DNA of 64,000 nt from positions 558,001 to 622,000 of the forward strand of contig NZ_CP056122.1 in NCBI RefSeq assembly GCF_018219455.1, in the 5' to 3' direction. A program made the translations under genes and the position numbers. The DNA is from Moritella sp. 5. GTDB lineage: Bacteria; Pseudomonadota; Gammaproteobacteria; Enterobacterales; Moritellaceae. Positions 38,622 to 48,896 of the stretch are shown in pieces. Within the stretch, counting starts at the first letter, position 1, and every line of letters begins with the position of its first letter. The notes below the pieces were generated by a model that saw nothing but the letters and a program-made list of their open reading frames with translations, made no database searches and was not told the origin of the DNA.

Positions 38622-41237
38622 TTAGTTATCAGCCAATGCGGTAATCAAATTATGGCGTAATTCCGCTTGCTGTTCTGGTGATAGCGGCTGATTGTTATTA
38701 CCCGAAATAATGAAGAAATCTTCTGCGCGCTCACCAATAGTTGAAATTTTGGCGTTATGCAGCATAATATTTTCTGAGCTCAAAATAGCACTGATTCGGG
38801 CTAGTAGCCCTGGGGTATCTAAGGTGATGATCTCGACAAAAGTACGCTTTTTCTTGGTTGCTAAGAACGTTACTTTGGTTTTTACTGAAAACTGTTTAAT
38901 TTGTCGTGGAATACGCTGTTTTCTTAATACAGGCGCTTTACCTGTCTTTAATACCGTCTCTAATGCTGCTTGTAATGCATAAACACGATCCGTAGCAAGA
39001 GTATCACCGGTTTGATCCAAGATCACGAAACTATCGAGTACATAACCATTACGGCTTGAGGTGATTTTCGCATCATGAATGTTTAAGTTTTTATTCCCTA
39101 ATGTAGATACAGCTGAAGCGAACAAATGCTTATTGTCTTTGGCATAAATAAATACTTCATTACCACCGCGGGTACTATTTTGACTGATCAGAACCAGTGG
39201 TTGAGTGGGATCTTCGTGATTGAGAATACCTGTCGTATGCCAACAGATCTGACTGGGATCATTACGTAAAAAATACTCGGAACGAAATGTGGTCCACAAT
39301 GCTTGGATCTGTTCAGTGCTAAAACGGCTATTTTCCAAGAAGGCCAACGCAGTATCTTTATTATTTCTAATTCTGAATTTTGCATCGAGTGGATTTTCTA
39401 AACCTCGGCGTAATGCTTGTTGAGTTAAGAAATACAATTCACGTAGCAGTGAACCTTTCCAATTATTCCATAAGCTGTCATTCGTCGCGCAAATATCGGC
39501 GACAGTAAGGCAATAAAGGTAATTTAAATGTTCTTGATCACCAATGGTCCGAGCGAACTCGGTAATGATTTCTGGATCGTGAATATCACGACGTTGTGCG
39601 GTTACGGACATTAATAGATGGTATTTGACTAATCGAGACACCATTTTTCGGTCAGCCTTATTGATCCCGTGTTTCTTACAGAATGCGCGGGCGTCTATAG
39701 CACCGATTTCAGAGTGATTGCCCTTTTGGCCTTTCCCTATGTCGTGGAAAATGGCCGCAATGATCAATAATTCCGGTTTTTCTAAACGTGGGAATATCTC
39801 GCAGCACAATGGATGGGTTTCTTTGGTCTTGTCCCATTTGTAAGAGTTAATGATCTTCACTAAACGGTGGGTATGTTCATCCACAGTATAGTTATGAAAT
39901 AAATCAAACTGCATTTGGCCGAGGATGCGACTCCATTGTGGAATATAGGCAGCAATAACCCCATGCTTGTGCATTAATGTTATTGCTAAGCCGCACGCGT
40001 TGGGATGTTTAAATAATTGCATTAACTGTTCACGACACTCGGGAATATCTTCTAACCAGGTCGTGAGCTTACGTCTGGCGTCACGTAATTCACGAATGGT
40101 GCTCGCATAAATGCCAGTGATATGTTCGTTATCCGCAATATGATAAAACAATTCGATAATGGCACTCGGGCGACGCGTAAATAGGTCGGTGCTGGTGGTA
40201 TCAATTAAACTACCACGGAGTTGAAAGTCTGCGGTAATATTGCGCACATCCATCCCCACATGCCCGAGGATCGCTTGATTAAATAGCTGCAACAGCATTT
40301 CATTTAGCTCGGTGACCCGGCGGATAGTCTGATAAAACTGTTTCATCATGGTTTCGACAGCTTGATTACCTTCACCGCGGTAACCGAGTGCTTCTGCGAC
40401 CGTGGTTTGCCTGTCGAATAATAGGCGGTTATCACAGCGTTTTAAACCTAGGTGCAGCGCAAAGCGTACTCGCCATAAGAAATTTTGGCAATCTTCAAGC
40501 TCGTGGTATTCCCCTTTGGTTAAAAACCCGTGATTAGTTAATTCGAAGAAACTATTTGAGCCAAAATGACGACGGGTGATCCACAGAATAGTCTGTAAAT
40601 CGCGCAAGCCTCCGGGACTGCTCTTTAGGTCAGGCTCTAAGTTATAAGATGAACCTTTAAATTGGTGATGACGAGCGAGTTGTTCTTCATGCTTGGCTTG
40701 GAAGAAATCTTGGCTTGGCCAAAAAGTTTCAGGATCTATAATGTCTTGTAACTGTGCGTAAGTGTCTTCAGAACCCGTGATCAAGCGCGACTCTAATAAA
40801 TTAGTCGCAATAGTAATATCAGCTAAACCTTGCTCTAAACATTCATTAATGGTGCGAACACTGTGGCCAACCTCTAAGCGTAAATCCCATAACATAGTGA
40901 TGAAGAGTGATATTGCCTGCTCTTGTTCTGTGGTTAATGGCAAGGTTGTTGTAATGAGTAAATCAATGTCTGATTTAGGGTGTAATTCACCACGTCCATA
41001 CCCTCCAACGGCAACCAAAGCGAGTTCAGACTGTTTTGCCAAACCAAACTTTTGCCAAAGGCGGTTGAGTAACTGATCCATGTATTCTGCGCGGCAAGAT
41101 ACTAACGCAATAATATCATCACCACCAAAAAATCGTTGTTCAAGCCAAGCCTGAAACTCTTGCATGTGTGATTTACAATGACGAAGTGTTAACTCTTCAT
41201 CTAAGAGTAATGCGGGGGCATATTGAGTTGGATCCAT
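38622..41237 (-). CDS. glnD: Bifunctional uridylyltransferase/uridylyl-removing enzyme GlnD
   Basis: 871 residues. Nucleotidyltransferase motif GGYGRGELHPKSDIDLL at 78-94, HD phosphohydrolase motif FHDIGKG near the middle, and two C-terminal ACT domains that bind glutamine. It adds or removes UMP on PII proteins and so controls nitrogen assimilation. It lies 89 bp downstream of map and upstream of dapD. Confidence 0.97.
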   Translation of the reverse strand: MDPTQYAPALLLDEELTLRHCKSHMQEFQAWLEQRFFGGDDIIALVSCRAEYMDQLLNRLWQKFGLAKQSELALVAVGGYGRGELHPKSDIDLLITTTLPLTTEQEQAISLFITMLWDLRLEVGHSVRTINECLEQGLADITIATNLLESRLITGSEDTYAQLQDIIDPETFWPSQDFFQAKHEEQLARHHQFKGSSYNLEPDLKSSPGGLRDLQTILWITRRHFGSNSFFELTNHGFLTKGEYHELEDCQNFLWRVRFALHLGLKRCDNRLLFDRQTTVAEALGYRGEGNQAVETMMKQFYQTIRRVTELNEMLLQLFNQAILGHVGMDVRNITADFQLRGSLIDTTSTDLFTRRPSAIIELFYHIADNEHITGIYASTIRELRDARRKLTTWLEDIPECREQLMQLFKHPNACGLAITLMHKHGVIAAYIPQWSRILGQMQFDLFHNYTVDEHTHRLVKIINSYKWDKTKETHPLCCEIFPRLEKPELLIIAAIFHDIGKGQKGNHSEIGAIDARAFCKKHGINKADRKMVSRLVKYHLLMSVTAQRRDIHDPEIITEFARTIGDQEHLNYLYCLTVADICATNDSLWNNWKGSLLRELYFLTQQALRRGLENPLDAKFRIRNNKDTALAFLENSRFSTEQIQALWTTFRSEYFLRNDPSQICWHTTGILNHEDPTQPLVLISQNSTRGGNEVFIYAKDNKHLFASAVSTLGNKNLNIHDAKITSSRNGYVLDSFVILDQTGDTLATDRVYALQAALETVLKTGKAPVLRKQRIPRQIKQFSVKTKVTFLATKKKRTFVEIITLDTPGLLARISAILSSENIMLHNAKISTIGERAEDFFIISGNNNQPLSPEQQAELRHNLITALADN

Positions 41238-41326
41238 ACGACGCCTTCCTGGAGTTCGATAGAGAGATGGGAGCAGCAGGCCGCTGATCCCATGTTGGCT
41301 AATATAACATTAGCGTTATCTATTTT

Positions 41327-42166
41327 TTAGTTTTTTAAGATACGCGGAATAGTTTCTTCATCACGTAATGTCATAATTTCACAACCGTCTTTGGTTACAA
41401 CAATCGTATGTTCCCATTGCGCTGAGTTTTTATTGTCTTTGGTTAACACTGTCCAATGGTCATCGGCGACTTCATTGTGTTTTTTACCCGCGTTGATCAT
41501 AGGTTCAATCGTGAAGCACATGCCTTCTTTAAGCACTAGATTTTGGTTGCTTTCGTTGAAGCGTGATTTGTAATGTAATACTTGTGGTTCTTCATGGAAT
41601 TTTTCACCAATACCGTGACCACAGTATTCTTCTACAATTGAGTATTTACGTGTTGGGTTCGCTTTATTATGAGTCTTGATTTTTTTCTCAATGATCTCAC
41701 CAATACGGCTTAAACGCGTACCTGGTTTAACTTGACGTAAACCTTCGTATAATGCTTCTTGCGCAATACGACATAGCTGCTTATCACGTGGTGAAACGTC
41801 ACCAACGAGAAACATTTTGGATGTATCGCCGTGTAAGCCATCTTTGATGACGGTAATATCAAGGTTAACGATGTCGCCATTTTCTAACGGGCGGTCATCT
41901 GGCACACCGTGACAAACAACACTGTTAATTGATGTGCAGATCGATTTTGGAAATGCTGTGTCATCATTTTCATCATAACTTGGGTAGAACAGTGGTGCAG
42001 ATAATGCGTCGTTTGCTAAAGTGAATTCATGGCAACGATCATTTAATTCCTGAGTAGTCACCCCGGCAACTACAAACGGTTCTATCATTTCTAGTACTTG
42101 TGCTGCTAATCTACCCGCAACGCGCATTTTTTCGATTTGATCTTCAGTTTTAATGATTACGCTCAT
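41327..42166 (-). CDS. map: Type I methionine aminopeptidase
   Basis: 279 residues, about 15 longer than the E. coli enzyme because of short insertions near 64-71 and 167-174. All five metal ligands are visible: D103, D114, H184, E221 and E252, plus H86 of the active site. It removes the initiator methionine from nascent proteins. It is divergent from rpsB, as in E. coli. Confidence 0.97.
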   Translation of the reverse strand: MSVIIKTEDQIEKMRVAGRLAAQVLEMIEPFVVAGVTTQELNDRCHEFTLANDALSAPLFYPSYDENDDTAFPKSICTSINSVVCHGVPDDRPLENGDIVNLDITVIKDGLHGDTSKMFLVGDVSPRDKQLCRIAQEALYEGLRQVKPGTRLSRIGEIIEKKIKTHNKANPTRKYSIVEEYCGHGIGEKFHEEPQVLHYKSRFNESNQNLVLKEGMCFTIEPMINAGKKHNEVADDHWTVLTKDNKNSAQWEHTIVVTKDGCEIMTLRDEETIPRILKN

Positions 42167-42407
42167 TTTTCACTCTTTAATATGTAGGTTTTTTGTTTTA
42201 TAGCTATTATTGTAACGCTAATGAGAGTAAGAAGCCTAAATTTTTTTTGTGGATTAATGACTCTATTTAAGCGCCTGCTATTCATCGGTATTCAGGGATA
42301 AATAAATAATTAATTTAATGCCGATAAATATCCTACTAAGCCGCTAGATTAAAGGTTAGTCGGTGTATTTATTTACTGGACCAACCGCAAAAAGACCACC
42401 ACAAAAT

Positions 42408-42436
42408 TTGTGCTATTTATCTAAATATGATATAAA
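42408..42436 (+). promoter_or_regulatory. Promoter of rpsB-tsf with a GC-rich discriminator
   Basis: TTGTGC (42408-42413), a 17-bp spacer and TATAAA (42431-42436), followed by GCGCGC. The discriminator suggests stringent control. It predicts a 5' leader of about 205 nt before rpsB. The rest of the map-rpsB gap (42167-42407) is AT-rich and should hold the map promoter; I see no further element there. Confidence 0.8.
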
Positions 42437-42603
42437 GCGCGCAATGAATTTGGTAAATGTCTGTAACTGGTTATTTGCTAAATCTCATACACATAAATTT
42501 TATATAAATCACACACACATCGTCACATTTGTCGGGGTGCTTTTATTTTGTTTGTTAATTGCTTGCTTTAGCTCGCTTTTAGTTAGAAATAAAGGTCGAA
42601 AAA

Positions 42604-42650
42604 ATGGGATGTGTGGAGGCCTAACCCCATACAAATTTAAGGAATTTAAA
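42604..42650 (+). promoter_or_regulatory. Conserved rpsB leader element (S2 autoregulation)
   Basis: The stretch GGGATGTGTGGAGGC followed by CTAACCCC closely resembles the E. coli rpsB leader (GGATACGTGGAGGC, then ATAACCCC). GGGAT-side G residues can pair with CCCC around the GTGGAGG loop. In gammaproteobacteria this leader mediates repression of rpsB-tsf by S2. The similarity is from memory, not alignment. Confidence 0.7.
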
Positions 42651-43379
42651 ATGTCTACAGTATCAATGCGCGATATGCTACAAGCCGGTGTTCATTTCGG
42701 TCACCAAACTCGTTACTGGAACCCAAAGATGAAGCAATTCATCTTTGGTGCTCGTAGTAAAGTACATATCATCAACCTAGAGCAAACTGTTCCTATGTTC
42801 AACGACGCACTTGGTTTTATCAAGAACGTTGCAGACAAAAAAGGTAAAGTTCTTTTTGTTGGTACTAAAAAAGCTGCTGGCGAAACAATCAAAGAAGCTG
42901 CACTTTCATGTGACCAGTTCTACGTTGATCATCGCTGGTTAGGCGGTATGTTGACTAACTGGAAAACAGTTCGTCAATCAATCAAACGTCTTACTACTCT
43001 AGAAGCACAATCACAAGACGGTACATTCGAGCAACTTACTAAAAAAGAAGCTCTAATGAACACTCGTGAAATGATCAAACTAGAGAAAAGCCTTGGTGGT
43101 ATTAAAACTATGGGCGGTTTACCTGATGTTCTTTTCATTATCGATGCTGACCATGAGCACATCGCTATTAAAGAAGCTAACAACCTAGGTATCCCAGTAG
43201 TAGCTATCGTTGATACTAACTCAAACCCAGACAACATCGATTTTGTTGTACCTGGTAACGATGATGCGATCCGTGCTATCAAACTTTACGCTGGCGCAGT
43301 AGCTGCAAGTGTAAACGAAGGCCGTAATCAAGACATCGCTGCACAAGCTGAAAGCGATTTCATCGAAGAAGCTAAATAA
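42651..43379 (+). CDS. rpsB: 30S ribosomal protein S2
   Basis: 242 residues from ATG 42651 with site AAGGA. The open frame extends to 42363, but that part is the untranslated leader. [27 protein letters not shown] is the standard S2 beginning, with the two S2 signatures present. First gene of the large plus-strand cluster; tsf follows after a partial terminator. Confidence 0.99.
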   Translation: MSTVSMRDMLQAGVHFGHQTRYWNPKMKQFIFGARSKVHIINLEQTVPMFNDALGFIKNVADKKGKVLFVGTKKAAGETIKEAALSCDQFYVDHRWLGGMLTNWKTVRQSIKRLTTLEAQSQDGTFEQLTKKEALMNTREMIKLEKSLGGIKTMGGLPDVLFIIDADHEHIAIKEANNLGIPVVAIVDTNSNPDNIDFVVPGNDDAIRAIKLYAGAVAASVNEGRNQDIAAQAESDFIEEAK

Positions 43380-43432
43380 TAAAGCTTTTCGATTTGATCG
43401 ATGCTCTTATTAACTAAGTGCACTATTTAGTT

Positions 43433-43462
43433 AACAGGAGCCGTATGGCTCCTGTTTTTTTT
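43433..43462 (+). terminator. Attenuating terminator between rpsB and tsf
   Basis: AACAGGAGCC/GGCTCCTGTT with a 4-nt loop and eight T. It sits between two genes normally co-transcribed, so it is probably a partial terminator lowering tsf relative to rpsB. Confidence 0.88.
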
Positions 43463-43488
43463 CGTATAAGAAATTGAGGAAATTACCC

Positions 43489-44367
43489 ATGGCAATTACT
43501 GCTGCAATGGTTAAAGAACTGCGCGAACGTACAGCTGCAGGCATGATGGATTGTAAAAAAGCGCTTGTTGCTGCTGAAGGCGACATGGAATTAGCAATCG
43601 AAAACATGCGTAAATCAGGCGCTGTAAAAGCGGCTAAAAAAGCAGGTCGTATTGCTGCTGAAGGCGTTGTTAAAACTAAAGTTGCTAACGGCGTTGCTGT
43701 TCTAGTTGAAATCAACTCAGAAACAGATTTCGTAGCAAAAGATGCAAGCTTCTTAGCATTTGCTAACCAAGTTGTTGAAGTTGCTCACGCTGGTGAATTT
43801 AACACTGCTGAAGCACTACTAGCCGCTAAATTTGACGCTGAATTAACAGTTGAAGAAGCGCGTGCTAACCTAATTGCTAAAATTGGCGAGAACATCAATG
43901 TTCGTCGTTCAGTTGTAGTTAAAGGTGACAACATGGCTGCATACGTACACGGCGGCACTATCGGTGTTGTTACTGTACTTAAAGGTGGTAATGAAGAATT
44001 AGCTAAGAAACTTGCTATGCACGTAGCAGCAGCTAAGCCTGAGTTCGTTAAACCTGAAGATGTTCCTGCATCTGTAGTTGAAAAAGAAAAAGCGATCCAA
44101 ATCGAAATCGCAGTGAACAGTGGCAAACCACAAGAAATCGCTGAGAAAATGGTTGTTGGTCGTATGAAGAAATTCACTGGTGAAGTTAGCCTTACTGGCC
44201 AAGCTTTCATCATGGAACCTTCAAAAACTGTTGGTCAACTTCTTAAAGAAGAAGGCGCAGACGTTGAAACATTTATCCGCATCGAAGTGGGTGAAGGTAT
44301 CGAGAAAGCGGAAGACGATTTCGCCGCTGAAGTTGCAGCTACAGTAGCAGCAGCTAAAAAAGCATAA
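43489..44367 (+). CDS. tsf: Elongation factor Ts
   Basis: 292 residues from ATG 43489 with a GAGGA site; the in-frame ATG at 43474 lies almost on the terminator hairpin and lacks a site. TDFV motif ([11 protein letters not shown]) and the N-terminal UBA-like [17 protein letters not shown] are typical. It recycles EF-Tu GDP to GTP. Confidence 0.99.
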   Translation: MAITAAMVKELRERTAAGMMDCKKALVAAEGDMELAIENMRKSGAVKAAKKAGRIAAEGVVKTKVANGVAVLVEINSETDFVAKDASFLAFANQVVEVAHAGEFNTAEALLAAKFDAELTVEEARANLIAKIGENINVRRSVVVKGDNMAAYVHGGTIGVVTVLKGGNEELAKKLAMHVAAAKPEFVKPEDVPASVVEKEKAIQIEIAVNSGKPQEIAEKMVVGRMKKFTGEVSLTGQAFIMEPSKTVGQLLKEEGADVETFIRIEVGEGIEKAEDDFAAEVAATVAAAKKA

Positions 44368-44395
44368 TTTAATTATTGCTTAAGATTTAATACAG

Positions 44396-44419
44396 ACCGC
44401 GGCTTAGGCTGCGGTTTTT
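44396..44419 (+). terminator. Intrinsic terminator after tsf
   Basis: ACCGC/GCGGT stem with inner GC pairs, followed by five T. It separates rpsB-tsf from pyrH, although read-through is likely. Confidence 0.75.
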
Positions 44420-44444
44420 CCACAATTAGGATAAAGAGATCATT

Positions 44445-45182
44445 ATGACTACCAACCCGAAACCTGCATATCGTCGTATTTTATTAAAGCTTAGCGGTGA
44501 AGCGCTGATGGGAGACGAGAATTTTGGTATTGATCCTAAAGTTCTGGATCGCATGGCACAAGAAATCAAAGAAATTGTTGAGTTAGGTGTTCAAGTTGGT
44601 TTGGTTATTGGTGGCGGAAACCTATTCCGTGGTGCAGGTCTGGCTGAAGCGGGTATGAACCGTGTAGTGGGCGATCACATGGGCATGTTAGCGACTGTGA
44701 TGAATGGCTTAGCAATGCGTGATGCACTTCACCGTGCTTATGTGAATGCTCGTTTAATGTCTGCAATTGAATTACGTGGCGTATGTGACAGCTATAATTG
44801 GGCTGAAGCAATTAGCTTATTAAAAACTGGTCGAGTTGTTATTTTCTCGGCGGGTACAGGTAACCCATTCTGTACAACTGATTCAGCTGCGTGTTTACGT
44901 GGTATTGAAATTGAAGCTGATATTGTATTGAAAGCAACAAAAGTTGACGGTGTATACTCTGAAGATCCAGTGAAAAACCCAGATGCTGAATTCTACGCTA
45001 ATCTTGAGTATCGTGAAGTTGTAGAAAAAGAACTTAAAATCATGGATTTATCTGCGTTTACTATGGCGCGTGACCATGACTTACCTATGCGTGTATTTAA
45101 CATGACTAAGCCAGGTGCTTTACGTCGTGTTATCATGGGTGAAGCTGAAGGCACATTGATTTCAAATGCAGCAAAGAAATAA
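44445..45182 (+). CDS. pyrH: UMP kinase
   Basis: 245 residues of the amino-acid-kinase fold. KLSGEALMG at 15-23, GGGNLFRG around 57-64 and the late [14 protein letters not shown] are UMP-kinase motifs. It makes UDP from UMP and is GTP-activated in enterics. It keeps the tsf-pyrH-frr order. Confidence 0.98.
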   Translation: MTTNPKPAYRRILLKLSGEALMGDENFGIDPKVLDRMAQEIKEIVELGVQVGLVIGGGNLFRGAGLAEAGMNRVVGDHMGMLATVMNGLAMRDALHRAYVNARLMSAIELRGVCDSYNWAEAISLLKTGRVVIFSAGTGNPFCTTDSAACLRGIEIEADIVLKATKVDGVYSEDPVKNPDAEFYANLEYREVVEKELKIMDLSAFTMARDHDLPMRVFNMTKPGALRRVIMGEAEGTLISNAAKK

Positions 45183-45335
45183 AACTGGATCTCAAATTCA
45201 GTAAATAAATACAATAGTTTAAAGTTTAGAGGGATTATAACAAGATCTCTAAATTGAATTGATTTACACTAAGTAAGTAAATTCTCATAGATAAGACAGT
45301 GTTAAGCACTGCTCGACAAATTTAAGGAAGACGTT

Positions 45336-45893
45336 GTGATCAACGAAATTAAAGATGACGCTCAGACCCGAATGGGCAAAAGTATCGAAGCATTGAAAGG
45401 TCAACTATCTAAAGTTCGAACTGGCCGTGCACACCCAAGTATCCTAAACGGTATTACGGTTTCTTACTATGGCGCTAACACTCCACTAAACCAAATTGGT
45501 AATGTTGGTACTGAAGATTCACGTACACTTAGCATTACTGTATTTGATGCGACTATGGTACAAGCGGTAGAAAAAGCAATCATGATGTCTGATTTGGGTC
45601 TTAACCCACAGTCTGCAGGTACGAATATCCGTATTCCATTACCAGCACTTACTGAAGAGCGTCGTAAGAGCTTAATCAAAGTTGTGCGTGGAGATGCTGA
45701 ACAAGGCCGTGTGGCGATCCGTAACATCCGTCGTGATGCGAATGGTGATATTAAAGCACTACTAAAAGAAAAAGAAATCGGCGAAGATGACGAGCGTCGT
45801 GCACAAGATGATATTCAAAAACTGACTGATACATATATCAAGCAAGTTGATTCTGTATTGGCAGATAAAGAAAAAGACTTAATGGAAGTGTAA
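45336..45893 (+). CDS. frr: Ribosome recycling factor
   Basis: 185 residues, full length, starting with GTG 45336 behind an AAGGAAG site. [12 protein letters not shown] and the C-terminal [15 protein letters not shown] helix are typical. It splits post-termination ribosomes with EF-G. About 150 bp after pyrH, and followed by its own hairpin. Confidence 0.98.
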   Translation: MINEIKDDAQTRMGKSIEALKGQLSKVRTGRAHPSILNGITVSYYGANTPLNQIGNVGTEDSRTLSITVFDATMVQAVEKAIMMSDLGLNPQSAGTNIRIPLPALTEERRKSLIKVVRGDAEQGRVAIRNIRRDANGDIKALLKEKEIGEDDERRAQDDIQKLTDTYIKQVDSVLADKEKDLMEV

Positions 45894-45910
45894 TTTATTT
45901 ACATGCTTTA

Positions 45911-45945
45911 AAATGCCGTGTTTTGACACGGCGTTTTAATTTTTG
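45911..45945 (+). terminator. Intrinsic terminator after frr
   Basis: AATGCCGTG/CACGGCGTT stem with a 6-nt loop, then TTTT, AA and TTTTT. 20 bp after the frr stop and just before uppS. Confidence 0.8.
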
Positions 45946-45961
45946 ATGGATAGAAATTGTA

Positions 45962-46732
45962 ATGGTAAACACCAGCGAACTCGAAGCGTTAGTTAATGAC
46001 TCGAAACCCAAGCATGTTGCGATCATCATGGATGGCAATGGACGTTGGGCTGAGCAGCGTGGAAAAATACGTATTAAAGGTCACCATGAAGGCGTGAAAT
46101 CTGTTCGCCAAGTTGTGAGTAGTGCATTAACTATTGGAGTTAAATCACTTACGTTATTTGCTTTTAGCAGTGAAAATTGGCGTCGACCTGAAGCTGAAGT
46201 TAGCATGTTGATGAAGTTATTCATGACAGTGTTAACTCGAGAAGTTAAAAAACTACATAAAAATCAAATCCGTCTAAACATCATCGGCGATATATCTGCC
46301 TTTAGTCCTGCCATTCAAACCAAGATCGCTGAAGCTCAGGCATTAACCATGAATAATACTAAGTTAACCCTTAATATTGCAGCCAATTACGGTGGCCAAT
46401 CAGATATTGCACATGCAGCTAAGAAAATTGCTGCAGCCGTTAAAATTGGTGCAATTAGTCTTGAACAAATTGATGATAAAATGCTGGGTCAACACGTCGC
46501 AATGGCTGATCAGCCTGCCGTGGATCTGATGATCCGTACTGGCGGTGATCATCGAATTAGTAATTTTCTATTATGGCAATTGGCTTACGCAGAATTATAT
46601 TTCAGTGATATATTATGGCCTGATTTTGACAATATAGCCTTTGAAGATGCCATCTTTAGCTTTGTAAACCGAGAACGTCGTTTTGGCGGTACTGGCGAAC
46701 AAGTCAGAGCTATTTTAACAAAGCAGCAATAA
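45962..46732 (+). CDS. uppS: Undecaprenyl diphosphate synthase
   Basis: 256 residues. The catalytic segment MDGNGRWAE has D24 and the phosphate-binding GNGR at 25-28; the late motif [19 protein letters not shown] is complete. It makes the C55 carrier lipid for peptidoglycan and O-antigen. First of the envelope genes of the cluster. Confidence 0.98.
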   Translation: MVNTSELEALVNDSKPKHVAIIMDGNGRWAEQRGKIRIKGHHEGVKSVRQVVSSALTIGVKSLTLFAFSSENWRRPEAEVSMLMKLFMTVLTREVKKLHKNQIRLNIIGDISAFSPAIQTKIAEAQALTMNNTKLTLNIAANYGGQSDIAHAAKKIAAAVKIGAISLEQIDDKMLGQHVAMADQPAVDLMIRTGGDHRISNFLLWQLAYAELYFSDILWPDFDNIAFEDAIFSFVNRERRFGGTGEQVRAILTKQQ

Positions 46733-46790
46733 ACACATATAAGTAAGTACTTAGCTCTCATTCTGAGTACTTTTCAATAGGAGAACAACT

Positions 46791-47687
46791 TTGCTTAAGC
46801 AACGAATTACGACCGCGTTAATTTTAGCGCCATTAGCGCTTGCCGCTATTTTTTTGTTACCCCTGCAATGGTATGCGCTTGCAATCGCCGGTGTTTTTAT
46901 CTTAGCAACAAAAGAATGGGCTGTATTGGTTGATAAGAATAACAGTAAATTACCCAATGCTTTGATTGTTGGCTATTCCCTTATTCTTGGTGCATCATTA
47001 TTAGTTATTCCACCTGATGTTCGTAATATCTGGCAAGTTACTGATGGTGAAATTGTTTTAGTACCATTAGTCAAAGGTATTTTAACTGTCGGTGCAGTGT
47101 GGTGGTTAATTTGTGCAGCATTAGTTTTGACGTATCCAAATAGCGCTAAAGTATGGACTAAAAATACACTTGTTAAAGTTGTGTTTGGTATCGTTACGCT
47201 AGTGCCTTTTTTCTGGGCTATGTTAGCACTACGCTCTTATGATTATGCGCATGACCAGTTGTCAGGTGCGTGGTTAGTGATGCTCGTGATGTTCTTAGTG
47301 TGGGGCGCGGATTCGGGTGCTTACTTTACCGGTAAAAAATTCGGTAAGAATAAACTAGCACCAAAAGTTAGCCCTGGTAAAACGCGTGAAGGTTTTCTTG
47401 GTGGTGTTGCAGTATCAATGATTATTGCGTTAATTGCTGCAGTTGTGATGACTGTATCACCTTCAGGGGAACTTGATGGCTCTAAGCTTGTCGTAGTTCT
47501 GTTCACGTGCTTTGTAACGTCAATTTCATCAACATTAGGTGATCTTAACGAGAGTATGTTTAAACGTGAAGCGGGTGTAAAAGACAGTGGTACATTATTA
47601 CCTGGCCACGGTGGTATCCTTGATCGGATTGATAGTTTAACTGCTGCATTACCGGTATTTGCTGTTATTTATTTAGTTTGGTTTTAA
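46791..47687 (+). CDS. cdsA: Phosphatidate cytidylyltransferase
   Basis: 298 residues with about eight membrane helices. The CDP-alcohol signature near the C-terminus (GVKDSGTLLPGHGGILDRID) is intact. It makes CDP-diacylglycerol for all phospholipids. The start is TTG at 46791 with an AGGAG site 7 bp before; no ATG lies nearby in frame. Confidence 0.97.
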   Translation: MLKQRITTALILAPLALAAIFLLPLQWYALAIAGVFILATKEWAVLVDKNNSKLPNALIVGYSLILGASLLVIPPDVRNIWQVTDGEIVLVPLVKGILTVGAVWWLICAALVLTYPNSAKVWTKNTLVKVVFGIVTLVPFFWAMLALRSYDYAHDQLSGAWLVMLVMFLVWGADSGAYFTGKKFGKNKLAPKVSPGKTREGFLGGVAVSMIIALIAAVVMTVSPSGELDGSKLVVVLFTCFVTSISSTLGDLNESMFKREAGVKDSGTLLPGHGGILDRIDSLTAALPVFAVIYLVWF

Positions 47688-47699
47688 GGGAGCGTTATT

Positions 47700-48896
47700 G
47701 TGATTGGATTAACGATACTGGGTGCAACCGGCTCGATCGGTAAAAGTACCCTTGCAGTTATTCGTCAAAATCCTGAGCGCTTTCGGGTACAGGCTTTAAC
47801 GGCTAATAGTAATGTTGCTGAGATGCTGGCGCAATGTTTAGAGTTTAAACCTTGCTACGCCGTTATGCTTAATGATGTTGCAGCAGGCCAGTTAGCGCAA
47901 CAACTTAAATCACTTAATTGCTCTACTGAAGTGCTTTCTGGAATGGATGCATTATGTCAGGTTGCTACGCTTGACGATGCCGACATGGTGATGGCAGCAA
48001 TCGTCGGCGCGGCAGGTCTTATGCCAACCTTAGCCGCTGTTCGCGCGGGAAAACGGATACTACTAGCAAATAAAGAAGCGTTAGTGATGTCTGGCGCTTT
48101 ATTTATGGAAGAAGTAAAAGCCAGTGGTGCTGAATTATTGCCAATCGATAGTGAACATAATGCTATTTTTCAAGCAATGCCAACTGCGGTACAAACTAAT
48201 TTGGGTTTTTGTGATCTGGTTGCTGAGGGGATCAGTAAGATCTTATTAACCGGTTCAGGTGGTCCATTCCGCTATAGTGATATTGCTGATTTATCAGCAG
48301 TCACGCCAGCACAAGCCTGTGCACACCCTAATTGGTCAATGGGGCAGAAGATTTCAGTTGATTCTGCTACCATGATGAATAAAGGTCTCGAATATATTGA
48401 AGCGAAATGGTTATTTAATGCGGATGAAGCACAAATTCAAGTGGTGATTCATCCGCAGTCAGTGATTCACTCAATGGTGCAATATACTGATGGTTCAGTA
48501 TTAGCACAAATGGGTGAACCGGATATGTGCACGCCAATAGCTCATGCAATGGCTTATCCACAGCGAGTGCCTTCTGGTATAAAACCATTAGACTTTTTTG
48601 AAATGGGTGAATTAACGTTTTTAAAGCCTGATTATGCGCGTTATCCCTGCTTGAAATTGGCGATTGATGCTTGCTATCAAGGTCAAGCTGCGACAACGAC
48701 GTTAAATGCTGTGAATGAAATCGCGGTAGACGCCTTCTTAACCGGTCAGATTGGTTTCACTGATATTGCTCGTGTAAACGAGACTGTATTAGATGCGATG
48801 ACCATCTCTGAACCCAATAATATTGATGGCTTGATTGATATTGATTGCATGGCTCGAGCAGCAGCACAACAAACAATTAATAGAGTAACAAAATGA
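47700..48896 (+). CDS. dxr: 1-deoxy-D-xylulose 5-phosphate reductoisomerase
   Basis: 398 residues. NADPH motif [10 protein letters not shown] at 8-17, metal-binding [11 protein letters not shown], and [13 protein letters not shown] are present. First committed step of the MEP isoprenoid pathway. The start is GTG at 47700 with an AAGGGAG site; the end overlaps rseP by 4 bp. Confidence 0.98.
   Translation: MIGLTILGATGSIGKSTLAVIRQNPERFRVQALTANSNVAEMLAQCLEFKPCYAVMLNDVAAGQLAQQLKSLNCSTEVLSGMDALCQVATLDDADMVMAAIVGAAGLMPTLAAVRAGKRILLANKEALVMSGALFMEEVKASGAELLPIDSEHNAIFQAMPTAVQTNLGFCDLVAEGISKILLTGSGGPFRYSDIADLSAVTPAQACAHPNWSMGQKISVDSATMMNKGLEYIEAKWLFNADEAQIQVVIHPQSVIHSMVQYTDGSVLAQMGEPDMCTPIAHAMAYPQRVPSGIKPLDFFEMGELTFLKPDYARYPCLKLAIDACYQGQAATTTLNAVNEIAVDAFLTGQIGFTDIARVNETVLDAMTISEPNNIDGLIDIDCMARAAAQQTINRVTK

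Noticed and set aside
42363-42650. In-frame extension of rpsB giving a 338-residue protein
   Set aside because: The extra part lies on the promoter and leader, has no ribosome-binding site and is unlike S2; the standard S2 start is at 42651.
43785-44213. 142-codon minus-strand frame inside tsf
   Set aside because: Shadow frame caused by codon bias of tsf; low-complexity product.
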